Shown here piece by piece: positions 35,801 to 47,423 of a stretch of 64,000 bases of DNA; the stretch's first letter is position 1, and every line of letters starts with the position of its first letter. The notes under the pieces are model-generated. The model saw only the letters and a list, made by a program, of their open reading frames with translations, made no database searches and was not told the origin of the DNA. Source of the stretch: Nothopassalora personata (taxonomy: Eukaryota; Ascomycota; Dothideomycetes; Mycosphaerellales; Mycosphaerellaceae); assembly GCA_033816765.1 (NCBI GenBank), contig CM066296.1:1116001-1180000 (forward strand), written 5' to 3'. A program made the position numbers and the translations under genes.

Positions 35801-36440
35801 ACTAGGTTTTATTACTACTAATAGCATAGATTGCACTAAACAACTACAAATCGGAGACAACTTTAACGATACTATTCTATACGAACTTTAGTAAAGATCC
35901 TAACCTATTTAGAACACCTAGATCTTACCTATAAGCCGAAAGAGTAATCGTAACGACGGATACTCTTAAGGAAGTGCATAAAGAAACACGCAAGGCGATC
36001 GAAGATATATAACATAAACTATCTTAGTAACGGCAAGATACGAGAAAAATAGTACCTCTACTAAAGGAGGGGGATAAGGTCTATCTCCTTATAAAAAACT
36101 TAAGAATAAGAAGATAGACTAAGAAACTAGATTATATTAAGGTCGGACTATTTTTTATCCACAAGGTTATAGGACTAGTTAATTACCGCCTACGACTACT
36201 ACTAGACGCAAAAATCCACCTAGTCTTCTACATCTCTAAGTTAGAACCCGTAGACGCCGAAACACCCTACTAGGAAAGCTTCTATTTCGAGCTAGAAGTA
36301 GAAAACGAATTTGAAGTCGAAAAAATCCTAGATAAGAAAGGTTAGCGATACCTTATTAAATAGAAAGGATACGATAAATTAGAAAATACCTAGGAACTAG
36401 AAAGAAACCTTAAGAACTACCGGCTACTTCTAATAGAGTA
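32851..36440 (+). pseudogene. C pol remnant (gag end, protease, RT, RNase H, integrase, chromodomain)
   Basis: Continues C after D. A protease is open at 33103-33312 with IIDSGVSGNF (DSG retained). The RT catalytic YIDD box is intact at 34231-34242. RNase H (ETDxSNIAIGA type) lies near 34,675. The integrase zinc finger starts near 35,225 and the first catalytic Asp (DFITK) near 35,430. A chromodomain lies at about 36,316-36,420, where VEKILDKKG and an RYLIK-stop-KGYD motif can be read; the stops stand for Trp. The chromodomain would target integration to methylated-histone chromatin in a live element. Confidence 0.8.
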
Positions 36441-36529
36441 TTTCTAGTACCGGAAGAACCTTAAAGAGAAGGAGGACTATATAACTAGAAATCGGAGGAG
36501 ACATTATAACCTTAGTCGACTAAAAGATT

Positions 36530-36975
36530 CTAAGTGTTAGGAGCTAGGTAGAAGTCCGCTAACTCCTCCTACTCTAGCTCTAATAGGTTCGCCGACTCTA
36601 CGGTAATAGCCTCGTTAGCTCTCTAATCTACGAGCTCTATCTACCTACGTAACCGTTCTTCCTTTATATACGTAGTATTTAGGGCCTCGTAAGTACGCTC
36701 TTAAGCCTCGCGGGCTTCCCTTATCTACCGCTACAATTTCTTCTTTTTACTAATAAGGCGATCGAACTCGGAACGCGATACCTTTACATTATAACGGATG
36801 TTTCGACGAACATACTTATTACACCGCCCCGATAACACGTGCACCTTACACACCCGCGAATGCGCCCGATAGTTAGAATAGGACCGTACTATTATTTCTC
36901 CGAAGTTATCGATAGTTTCCGCTAACTTAAGACGACGAGAGGTACTCGAGGAAGAAGGAGCCTTTAGTATATTAA
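36530..36975 (-). pseudogene. Antisense Zn2Cys6-like ORF of element C
   Basis: On the strand opposite to pol, a frame broken only by TAG/TAA encodes a zinc-cluster-like spacing at 36791-36880: six positions spaced x2, x6, x8, x2, x6. Two are still Cys (in RVCKVHVLSGRC) and four read Tyr from TAT, as RIP would make from TGT. A Lys/Glu/Arg-rich helix-like region follows (EFDRLISKKKKL, then YIKEERLRR). The start is unclear; an ATA in ATG position near 36,965 is a candidate. It ends before the 3' LTR, convergent with pol. Homologous ORFs occur in A and E. Confidence 0.55.
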
Positions 36976-37064
36976 GGAAGACATAAATAAGAACACTAAA
37001 CGAAGGGATAAGGCGGTAAGACTATAACCTAAGCTCGTAGCGAGCTAAGCTAAGAGGGGGATAG

Positions 37065-37527
37065 TGTTACGGGTTAGATTAAGCTAATGCTTAGCGACTA
37101 ATTAGAGCCTCTATAGTTAAGTAGGGGTAACTATAGCCGGAAAGGCATAGCTACCGTAGAGTGATCTGTTGCTCTATATAATCTATAAAATAGATTAATA
37201 GATTAGAATAGAGTACGACACTAATTAATCTATTGCTCTATATAATCTATAAAGTAGATTAACCGATTAGAGTAGATTAATAATAATTTCCTTTATATTT
37301 AGGAACGCTAAGAATCCCTTATAGCTTCGAGGCGTTCAACTTACTGTTTAATATTACTATTTAGAATACACTATAACCTAACCTCTACCTTACTACTGCT
37401 TAGTCTTTATAAGATAAGATAGCTACTACTTTATTACTCTCCCTCGACTTCCTATCTGCCCGAGAACAAACCCGATTAAGCTTGTCTTCTTAACTTGTAA
37501 TATTATTAGGTTATACTAAACCTAACA
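37065..37527 (+). repeat. 3' LTR of element C
   Basis: 463 bp, preceded by a purine tract (aagaggggga) and followed by target copy tcgag. Confidence 0.9.
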
Positions 37528-37532
37528 TCGAG

Positions 37533-39690
37533 CGACTATCTAAAATAGGTTTCCGGACGGTACCGAAGAAATACGAGTTCTATAAGAAAGAAGTTAAATT
37601 CTTAGGATTTATTATTAGCACGACTAGAATCTAGATCGACCTAGCTAAGACACAGTCTATTAGAGAATAGCTAGAGCTAACATACGTTAAGGACGTACAA
37701 TCATTCCTTAGCCTCGCTAACTATAACCGGAAATTCATTAAGGACTATTTAAAGACATCGATACCTATAACGATGCTTACGAAGAAGGATACTAAATAGA
37801 CATAGGGTAGCGCATAACGACTAGCATTCGAATAACTAAAGGAATAATGCGCCTTAGTACTAACGCTTCGATTATTCGACGGCACGAAGGAAGTCTAAAT
37901 CGAAACGGACGTATCGGATATAGCTATCGGAGTATGCCTTACGTAAGAGCATAATAGGAAACGACACCTAGTAGCCTACTACTTAAGGAAACTATTACCC
38001 GCGGAACAAAACTACGACATCTATAATAAGGAGCTTCTCGCTATTGTCGCTATAATATAGCACTAGAGAATATATACGGAAGGAGCACCTAGGCTAACGA
38101 TTCTTTCTAATTATAAGAATCTTACTTACTTTATAACGACTAAACTGCTAATAAGAAGACAGTACCGCTAGTCGAAACTACTCGGTTAGTACAAGTTTGA
38201 AATCCGCTATACACCCGGTAAAGACAATAGTAGGGCCGACGCACTAAGCCGAAGAAGCAACTATATAGAAGGAAAAGAACTAGTACGATAATAAATACTA
38301 AAGGCGAATCCTAATAGAAGCCTTAGTACTAACATAAAGGAGTTTAATAACATAGTACGTGTTCTTTAAGACATAGAAGAATAATTCCTAATAGCATAGG
38401 GGAAATACTAGGTACCGAAGGACCGAGAAGAAGAATATATACGATGACATTACGATAGACTAACCTACGGGCACCCCGGAACATCTAAGATAGTAGAACT
38501 TATTTAGAGGAGCTTCGCATTCCCGTAGTTACAATAGAAAGTACTACGATACATTAAACGATACGAACACTATTAGAAAAACAAAGCCGTAAGATACGTA
38601 AAGTACGGCGAGATACAATTCCGGATACTACTAACAAACCTATAGGACGAAGTTACGATAGACTTGATTACTAAGTTACCGACATCCTAGGATTAAACTA
38701 TAGGATAACAATATAACATAATATTAGTTATAGTAGATCGACTTATAAAATACGTACACTTTATTCCTATATCTAAAACGTACAATGTAGAGCAACTCGG
38801 ATACCTCGTACTCGATCGACTCGTACGATACTATAGATTCCTAAAGGTCTTTATTATAGATAGAGACAAGTTATTTACATCTAACTACTAGAAAACCTTA
38901 GTTTCTACGATCGGAATTAAACATAAGCTATCTACTACCTACTATCCGTAAACTAATAGGCAAATAGAAAGAACAAATTAAACCCTAGAATAATATCTAT
39001 AACACTATATTAACTATACATAGGACAATTAGGTTACACTCCTACCTATAGTACAGTTAGCACTAAATAACTATAAGTCCGAAATAACGGGCGAAACACC
39101 TTTCTTCGTAAACTACGGTAAGCATCCGAACCTATTTAGCGAAGAAGGATTACATCTATAAGCTAAAAGGGCAATCGTAACTATAGAGGCGATAAAAACT
39201 ATCTACGAAAACTTAAGACGAAGGGTTAAGAGTAACTAAGATAAAATTGCGATACTATATAATAAGAAACAACAAATAGTACCTTAGCTTAAGAAGGGGG
39301 ATAAGGTCTATCTCCTTATAAAGAACCTTAAAATAAGAAGAGAGACTAAAAAACTAGATTAGGTAAAGGTCGGACTATTTCTCGTTAAAGAAACACGAGG
39401 ACCCGTTAACTACCAACTACGGCTACTAAAGGATGTAAAGATCTACCTAGTGTTCTATATATTACTATTAGAACCTACGGACGCCGAAACACCTTATTAG
39501 GAAGCATTCTATTTTAAACGGGAAGTAGAAAACGAATTCGAGGTCGAAAGGATACTAAATAGAAAGGGTTAGCGATACCTTATTAAGTAGAAAGGATACG
39601 ACGATTTAGAAAATACCTAGGAACTAAAGGCGAACCTTACGAATTGCCGCTAGTTACTAAAAGATTTCTACTACCGCTAAGTAGCGGGAG
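37533..39690 (+). pseudogene. A pol remnant, part 2 (RT thumb to chromodomain)
   Basis: Continues the A reverse transcriptase after C. RNase H lies near 37,895-38,080, the integrase zinc finger near 38,450 and the catalytic-Asp region near 38,650. A chromodomain at about 39,543-39,650 has a KGYDDLENT motif and stops in the Trp positions. Sequence here is clearly diverged from C and E, although gag and the early RT are nearly the same. Confidence 0.75.
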
Positions 39691-39699
39691 CGCGCCGTT

Positions 39700-40275
39700 A
39701 ATAGGTTCCGCTACTATACCGTTAAGAAAACCCTAGAACCTATTATTAGCGAAACTATCTATAGCGCTCCAAGTTAGAGGACTTAGAGTAAGACCGGAAT
39801 TAGGTATAGGTTCGAGTAGTAAGCCCTACGCTACTAGCTCCCGATCCGCCGCTTCCTCCTCCTCGATCTCTCGCTCCTCGAGAGCACGACCCTCCTCTAC
39901 CTTACGGTTAATAGTATCTAATTACTTCCGAAGACGTATCTCCTTCGTATACGCCTCTATTATTTTCGCCGAAGCCTCCGAAAGAGCCTCCTTCGTACGA
40001 TCGAGATTGGCTAATAACTTCTTTTACTAATCCCCGAGCTTTTTCTACTCTACCTTAGTTACCTTCGTATCGTACCGCGCTACGTTACTAAGATAGTAAT
40101 AAGAACATTTTCCGGACGAGATATATATACGGTATACTAGGTTGTTCTTCGTACACCGAGAATAAGGCTTTATAACTTCTTCTCCGAGGCGATAGACGCG
40201 GTTTACGCGGTTCTTTCGCTTTCGAGTAGATAGCGCGTCTAAGGGTAAAATAAGAGTAGGAAGAAGAGAAGACAT
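39700..40275 (-). pseudogene. Antisense Zn2Cys6-like ORF of element A
   Basis: The first 76 codons (40045-40275) are open from ATG at 40275: an MSSLLPTL start, a basic stretch (TRKRKNRVNRVYR) and the cluster at 40072-40164. The six ligand positions are spaced x2, x6, x8, x2, x7; two are Cys and four are Tyr. After one stop in a Gln/Trp-like position a charged, probably coiled-coil segment follows (EAYTKEIRLRK, then EEGRALEEREIEEEE). The arrangement matches the copies in C and E, including the YTKE-RLRK motif. It lies between the A chromodomain and the A 3' end, antisense to pol. Confidence 0.6.
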
Positions 40276-40340
40276 CCTTACCTATAGACAAAGTAGGAGA
40301 CGTTAAGGTTATAACTAGTCTCGGGACGAGACTAGGCCGG

Positions 40341-40749
40341 TGTTACGGTTCTAATCTAGGGCTGAAGAAAGCTAACTAATTAGACCTCCACAATTGGTAG
40401 GCGCTTCCGCCCGAGAAGTGCTCTCTTACCCGTAGGAATAAAACTAAGGAACCGAGAGAGCAACCAAAGTGATCTCCTTAATCTCGTTAATCTCGGTAAT
40501 CTCGAGAGAGTATAGAGAGCATAGAGAGCACGGAGAGTAAACGCTCTATCTCCTTTATATTTAGGAACGCTAGAAACCCTTATGGTTCTAATGCGTTTAA
40601 CTTATGTTACTATCTCACTAATTAGAATACAACTCTTATTCCTATTATTTATCTTCGCTTAGCTTGCTTTAGCCTCTCTAAAGAATAATACCGCTACGTA
40701 ACTTGACTTATCTCTCTTTTGAGACTAGCCCTAAAACGAGACAATAACA
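40341..40749 (+). repeat. 5' LTR of element E
   Basis: 409 bp. Has a TATA-like tttatattta near 40,553, with gcgtttaa at 40593-40600 about 40 bp downstream. Confidence 0.9.
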
Positions 40750-40761
40750 CTTTAAACGCCC
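40750..40761 (+). promoter_or_regulatory. Self-priming primer-binding site of E
   Basis: ttaaacgc (40752-40759) is the reverse complement of gcgtttaa (40593-40600). The 8-bp match is one shorter than in A and C. Confidence 0.5.
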
Positions 40762-40839
40762 TTAGGATGAGCGCTACTTAAGTAGCTAGTAGGGGAACAC
40801 CCGCCCCTAGCAAAGTAGGAAGCATCCGCCGTGCGCTAC

Positions 40840-43800
40840 TACAATAGACTACTACGAAGGACGATGAGTCTAATGACGATAACGAGCCTACTCTGAGGAA
40901 GAACGACGTTAAGGCTACTAAGCTAGACCTCTTCTATAGAGACAGAGCTAAGTTCGACGACTAGATTAATTAGATGGATATATACCTTATGTTTAACCTA
41001 GTCGATGCCGATAAAAGAACTATCTTCGCTATTACGTACCTTCGTGGAAGTGCGTAGAACTGGATCAAACCTTACCTTAAGGAATACCTTAAAGGTATAG
41101 GACGATTAGACCCTACTAGAATGTTTAGGAGCTATACCCTTTTTAAAGAGAAGATGCAATTAATCTTTAGAACCTCGAACGAAGTCTAATAGGCTATACG
41201 AATCATTTAACACCTGAAATAGAAGACGTCTACTTTAGAGTATGCCGCTAAATTCGAAGAATACGGACAAATCACTAGATAGGACTAGACGGCGTTAATG
41301 ACTATGTTCCGACGTGGACTTAAGGACTCCGTTAAGGACGAGTTAATAAGACACGGGGGACAGATCACTAACCTCAAAGAGCTAATAAAGGCGTCGATCA
41401 ACATCGATAACTAGCTCTAGGAACGACACTAGGAGAAGAAATACGACTCTAAAGTAGGAGGTATAGTAGGATATGCTCCGGACCGTAGACCCTTAGGAGG
41501 ATACGTTACGAAGGGAGAATTCTCACGATAAAGCCAACCCTACTATAGACTACAGCTAATGGAACTAGACGTTACCTAACGAGGACGGAGGATCGATAAG
41601 AGTAGGGGCTACGGAAAGAAGCCCTTTAAAGGAAAAGGAAAACTTACATACTATGCCTATAGCAAGGAAGGCTACATAGCGCGGGATTGCCGCGGTAAGA
41701 ATATAGTACGCCGCGAGCAGTTTAATATAATGCAACCCCGAACTAGTAAATCTAAGAGTAGCGTTAGATCTCGAGGAGATACCGACTATACTTAGAGAGT
41801 AGGGGAGAGAGCTAATAATAGAAGCACGACGCCTCTCCTAGACCCCTTAGAAGGACGAGGAGGATACTATAGGTAACAAATAGTAGTCATTCTATTTAAT
41901 GCGAAGAACTAACTACGACAGTTTAACATAATAACACGAAGAGTCGACTACGAGATCGAATCCGAATCTCGAAATGGTTATAGAAGCCTTCATTAGCGAT
42001 TCTGTTACTAAGACTCGTGTTAAATCCACTACGCCGCGAAGTTAGGCGTAGGGTATTAGCCTTAGTAACCACGAGGAACCCTAAGAGCGACGTATAGGCA
42101 AGACGCTACGCTCCGAGAAGTAGACATCGGTAAATCCTACTTTAACGAAGATAGAAGCGATAAAGAAAATTAGGACCTAGGATAGAATAGATTATAGTTA
42201 CTAGAACTACAGGAAGAAAGTTAAGAAACCACCGGGCTAGATACTATCGAGGAAGAATAGGATCCGGAAGAATTAAGCGAAGAAGATTCCTCCGAAGGAG
42301 AAGAGAGCGACACTAACGACGACAACGAACAACTTACCTTCACGGTAGATGCACCTAAAAAACTATACGACATAATTATCTACCTATAAAGAAGGCACGA
42401 GGAATTCCTACCTAAAATAGGTAGACGAAGGAGGCTACATTCCATTAAGTTTAATAAGACACTCGACACCCTACGAGGCATAGCCTAGGAATACCCACTT
42501 ATAGAAACGACCGAGAATCTAGCAACCGCCGTTATAGAACGACTACCGATAGGAAGCCGAATAATAGGAACTAGATATCTTATACCGTTAGGAACATTTA
42601 TATCGAATGAATTACATAATATAGTGCAGCACGCACACGTACTCTACTTAGAAACGTAGAAGATCTAGGAACGCAATAGACTACAAGTGTAGACACAGGG
42701 CAACGGGCTATAGGTTCTAGCCGAAGCCTCTAGGCACGAAGCATAGCGAACTATATACCATTCGGGAAAAGGATTAGCTCCCTAGGAATAAGCGACCGGA
42801 GGGAGTTATGTAACACTTAGGCTTACGTATCGACATTAAACACAGTTTTCTAGACATAAGCAATCGTTAACGGACACAAGACTAGTGTTATAATCGACTT
42901 AGGAGTAGCGGGGAACTTTATCTCCGAGTCTTTTATAAGAAGAAACGGGTTAGCTACCCTAAAGAAGAAATAGGGTTACGAGTTAATCGCGGTAAACGGA
43001 TTATCATTACCTAGCGTAGAATAGGAGACGATACTATTACCACTAGCTATCTAACAGTACTACGAGAATATTACCTTAGATATTACTAATATAGCTAGTT
43101 ATAACATAGTATTAGGTATGCCTTAGTTAAGAAAGCACAATCTAGTAATCGACTAGAGAAGAGGAGTACTTACATTTAGGGAATGCAATTACGTTGTCGA
43201 CATTTAGCCTACGTAGTAGTAGCGTTCACTAGTAGATAAGGTAAGGAAACAGCTAAACGAGATACAGCTTACGCCGAATAGAAGGATAGAAGAACCACCT
43301 TCGACCGGGATAGACACTAGCGTAGGGCCGCCGGGTTACGAAGTCACTAGAAGTGATAGAAGTAACGCACTATCGAAGAATACTAACATCTTAGAGTTAA
43401 GTATTCCTAAGGAGTATCGTAAGTGGTCGCGACTCTTTAAAGAGGAAAGAGGCAAAACCGCCTTACCTAAGCACCGCCTATAGGATTATAAGATTAACAT
43501 TTAGCTAGGGAAAGAGCCTCTATAGGGACCCCTATATTAAATGTCTAAGAAAGAGCTATAGACCCTACGAGAATAGCTAAAGGAGAAGCTTGCTAAAGGA
43601 TAGATAAGAAGATCTACCTTAAGTGTAGGAACTCTATACATGTTCGTTCTAAAAGTAAACGGGAAGTTACGACTCGTATAAGACTATAGGAAGTTAAACG
43701 AGATTACGATCAAGAACCGATACCCGCTACCTAATATCGAAGAAGCATAAGATAGATTAACCGGATTAGACTAGTACACGAAGATTAACCTACGAGATGC

Positions 43801-46170
43801 CTTCTATGCTATACGAATGGTAGAAGGAGAAGAATGGAAAACCGCTTTTAGAATAAGATACGGACTTTACGAATTCTTAGTTATGCTAATAGGATTAACT
43901 AACGCACCCGCATCCTACTAGGACCTTGTTAACGAAACACTTAGAGACCTACTCGACGTATGCGTTATTGCCTACATAGACGATATACTAGTCTACACGA
44001 AAGGAATCCTATAGAAACATATAAGACAAGTCTAGGACGTCTTCGAACGACTCGCACATTTAGGATTTAAGACGGCACCCGAGAAATGCGAATTCTATAA
44101 GAAAGAAGTTAAATTCTTAGGCTTTATTATTAGCACTATAGGGATAACGATCGACCCTATAAAGACATAGTCAATTAGAGAATAGCTAGAACCGAAAACA
44201 GTCAAGGACGTACAATCATTCCTTAGACTAGCGAACTACAACCGGAAATTTATTAAGGATTACTTAAAGACAGCAGCACTAATAACGATGCTTATAAGAA
44301 AGGACGTCACTTAGAAATAGGGAAAAGAACAGATTAAAGCATTTAAGAAACTTAAGGAACAATGCGCTTTAGCCCCTACGCTTCGACTATTCGATAGTAG
44401 TAAGGAAGTCTACATCGAGACCGATGCGTCTAATATAGCAATAGGCGCGTGTTTAACATAGACACACGATAGGTAGAGACACCTAGTAGCCTATTACTCC
44501 CGGAAAATAACCATAGCGGAACAGAACTACGACATCCATAATAAAGAGCTTCTAGCCATTGTTACTACTATGTAACATTAGAGAGTATATGTCGAGGGCC
44601 TACCGAAGTTAACGATTCTTTCTAACTATAAGAATCTTACGTACTTCATAACGACGAAAGAACTTACCCGAAGGCAAGCCCGCTAGTCGGAGCTGCTAGG
44701 ACAGTATAAGTTCGAAATTAAATATACTCTAGGAAGAGAGAATGGCCGCGCCGACGCGCTAAGCCGAAGAAGCGACTATATAGAAGGAAAAGAACCAGTG
44801 TAACACAAGATATTAAAGACGAACCCCGACGGAAGTCTTAGTGTAAACACGAGAGAATTTAACAACATCGTACGGATACTAGGCGATAAGGACGAACAGT
44901 TCCCTATATCATAAGGGAAATACTAAGTACCGAAGGATCGAGAAGAAGAATGCATACGATAACATTACGACGGACTAACTTATAGACACCCTAGAACTTT
45001 AAAAACTATAGACCTAATATAGCGTAGTTTCTCATTTCTATAGATAAGACTTAAGGTGTTACGCTACATTAAACAATGCGTACACTACTAACGAAACAAG
45101 GCTACGAGACATATAAAATCCGGTTACCTACAGTTTAGGACACTACCGACAAAACCATAGGACGAAGTTATAATAGACTTTATTACGAAACTCCTACCGT
45201 TAAGAGACTAAGTTACGAAATAACTATACGACATAATACTAGTTATAGTTAATAGACTTACGAAATACGTATACTTCATTCCTACATTAGAGACATATAA
45301 TGTAGAGTAGCTCGGATACCTCGTACTAGATAGACTTATCCGGTACTACGGATTCCCTTAAGCGTTTATAACAGATAGAGATAAGCTATTTACATCGAAC
45401 TACTAGAAGACGCTTATAGGAACGATCGGAATTAAACATAAGCTATTAATAGCATATCATCCGGAGATAGACGGATAAACCGAAAGGATAAATTAAACGC
45501 TAGAACAATACCTACGACACTACATTAACTATACATAAGACAACTAGGTTTTAATACTACTAATAGCGTAGATTGCACTAAACAACTACAAATCGGAGAC
45601 AACTTTAACGACGCCATTTTATGCGAACTTTAGTAAAGATCCTAACCTATTCGGAACACCTAGATCCTATCTATAGGCCGAGAGAGCAATCGTGACGACG
45701 GATACTCTTAAGGAAGTGCATAAAGAAACCCGCAAGGCGATCAAAGATGCATAACGAAAACTGTCTTAATAACGGTAGGACACGAGAAAAATAGCACCTC
45801 TACTAAAAAAGGGGGATAAGGTCTATCTCCTTACAAAAAACTTAAGAATAAGAAGATAGACTAAGAAACTAGATTACGTTAAGGTCGGACTATTTTTAAT
45901 CGATAAAGTCGTAGGACTAGTCAACTATCGACTACGACTACTACCTAACGTAAAAATTCACCTAGTCTTCTATATCTCTAAGCTGGAACCCGTAGACGCT
46001 AGAACACCTTACTAAGAGAGCTTCCATTTCGAGCCGGAAGTAGAAAACAAATTCGAAGTCGAAAAAATCCTAGATAAGAAAGGTTAGCGATACCTTATTA
46101 AATAGAAGGGATACGACGAATCAGAAAATACCTAGGAACTAAAAGAAAACCTACGAAACTGTTAGTAGAA
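40840..46170 (+). pseudogene. E gag-pol remnant
   Basis: The gag N-terminal half (to about 41,680) differs from A and C. From the zinc knuckle onward (ccgcggtaag at about 41,691) it becomes nearly identical to C. Protease lies near 42,890, the RT catalytic YIDD is intact at 43973-43984, RNase H is near 44,410, the integrase Asp region near 45,170 and the chromodomain at about 46,058-46,150. Stops are mainly TAG/TAA at Gln/Trp positions. The abrupt change in similarity suggests that E arose by recombination between families. Confidence 0.8.
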
Positions 46171-46246
46171 GATTCGGGAGTATTAAAACGGCGCTTACTT
46201 AGAAGTAACTACACTATAAGACATAGTAACTTTTAAGTAAACGGAC

Positions 46247-46319
46247 GACTAGAGTAGGAATCGAACCTACGACCTTAAGAGTGTAGACAGCTTACGCTCT
46301 ACTACTAAGCTACCTAGCC
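46247..46319 (-). pseudogene. tRNA-like sequence inside element E
   Basis: 73 nt on the minus strand with tRNA layout. The 7-bp acceptor stem (ggctagg with tctagtc) pairs with two G-T wobbles, the D-arm is gcttagtagtagagc, and the T-arm is perfect (gtagg-ttcgatt-cctac). The anticodon arm does not fold into a normal 5-bp stem with a 7-nt loop, so no anticodon is assigned. It lies between the chromodomain and the antisense ORF. A RIP-damaged tRNA or tRNA-derived element is likely. Confidence 0.45.
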
Positions 46320-46389
46320 GATTAATAAGAATAGGGACATAACTTATAAATAAATACCCTTACGAAGGAGACGGCTAAGCTACCGACGG

Positions 46390-46923
46390 CACCGTCTCGC
46401 TAGAAGGAGAAAGCTAGAAGTCGTCCGGAAGACCTTCGATAGCACTCTAGGTCTACGGAGATAAGGACAGATTAGGAGCACTAGGATCCGCGTCTACTAT
46501 AGCGTACTCCTACACCCCTAGATCCTCGCCTAGTAATAACCGATCTTCTAACGAACGACCCTCCGTAACCTTCTAATCAACCGCATCTAATTACTTACGA
46601 AGGCGCATTTCCTTTGTATACGCTTCCATTAAGGCATCCTACCTTTTACTAAGAATCCTCTTCGCGGTATCTAGTTCCTATAACAATTTCTTCCGCTAAA
46701 GCGATAAGTGCTTCTACTCGCCCTCGGTTACCCTCGTATTGCAACTCTTTAGATTCCGCTACTAGCACTTAGAACAGCGACTAGATGAGATGTACACCTT
46801 ATATACACGGCCCTCCTTTTAATAAGAATTACACGGACGTATCGCGGTATCGCCGTTACGAAAGATCTACTAGGCTTTCTTCTTACGGCGAGCGGTAGAT
46901 TTGGATTAGGAGGAAGAAGACAT
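46390..46923 (-). pseudogene. Antisense Zn2Cys6-like ORF of element E
   Basis: ATG at 46923 opens an MSSSS start followed by a basic TARRKKK stretch. The six-ligand cluster lies at 46741-46833, spaced x2, x6, x8, x2, x7. Four ligands are Cys (CNS, then RCSKC, then SCN) and two are Tyr from RIP-type changes. A charged segment follows (EAYTKEMRLRK, then VTEGRSLEDRLLLGE). Interrupting codons are TAG/TAA in Gln/Trp-like positions. This is the best preserved of the three copies and lies between the tRNA-like sequence and the 3' LTR, antisense to pol. Confidence 0.6.
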
Positions 46924-46998
46924 CGTTGCGAGATACGAAAAGGAAGTACAACATAACTTATAAAGCTCTAGGACAGAGCTAGGCTAAAAGGGGGATGG

Positions 46999-47407
46999 TG
47001 TTACGGTTCTAATCTAGGGCTAAAGGAAGCTAACTAATTAGACCTCTACAATTAGTGGGCGCTTCCGCCCGAGAAGTGCTCTCTTACCCGTAGGAATAAA
47101 ACTAAGGAACCGAGAGAGTAACTAAAGTAATCTCCTTAATCTCGTTAATCTCGGTGATCTCGAGAGAGTATAGAGAGCATAGAGAGCACGGAGAGTAAAC
47201 GCTCTATCTCCTTTATATTTAGGAACGCTAGAAACCCGTATAGTTCTAATGCGTTTAACTTATGTTACTATCTCACTAATTGGAATACAACTCTTATTCC
47301 TATTATTTATCTTCGCTTAGCTTACTTTAGCCTCTCTAAAGAATAATACCGCCACGTGACTTGACTTATCTCTCTTTTAAGACTAGCCCTAGAACGAGAC
47401 AATAACA
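46999..47407 (+). repeat. 3' LTR of element E
   Basis: 409-bp copy of 40341-40749, with purine tract (aaaaggggga) before it and target copy gccgg after it. Confidence 0.9.
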
Positions 47408-47423
47408 GCCGGAAGGGGGATAG

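Larger units (their letters stand above)
25261..37527 (+). mobile_element. Element C: chromovirus inside A, itself split by D
   Basis: LTRs at 25261-25711 and 37065-37527 start TGTTACGGG and end CCTAACA. The duplication tcgag flanks the element (25256-25260 and 37528-37532), and the RT of A rejoins across it. Without D and its duplication, C is about 6.95 kb. The 5' LTR is shorter (451 against 463 bp), partly through loss of about a dozen bases near 25511. RIP is present but lighter than in F. Confidence 0.92.
40341..47407 (+). mobile_element. Element E: chromovirus inserted just before the 3' LTR of A
   Basis: LTRs of 409 bp each (40341-40749 and 46999-47407), starting TGTTACGGTTC and ending AATAACA, flanked by gccgg (40336-40340 and 47408-47412). 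Only the purine tract of A (aaggggga) separates the right end from the A 3' LTR. 7,067 bp. RIP is moderate. Confidence 0.92.
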
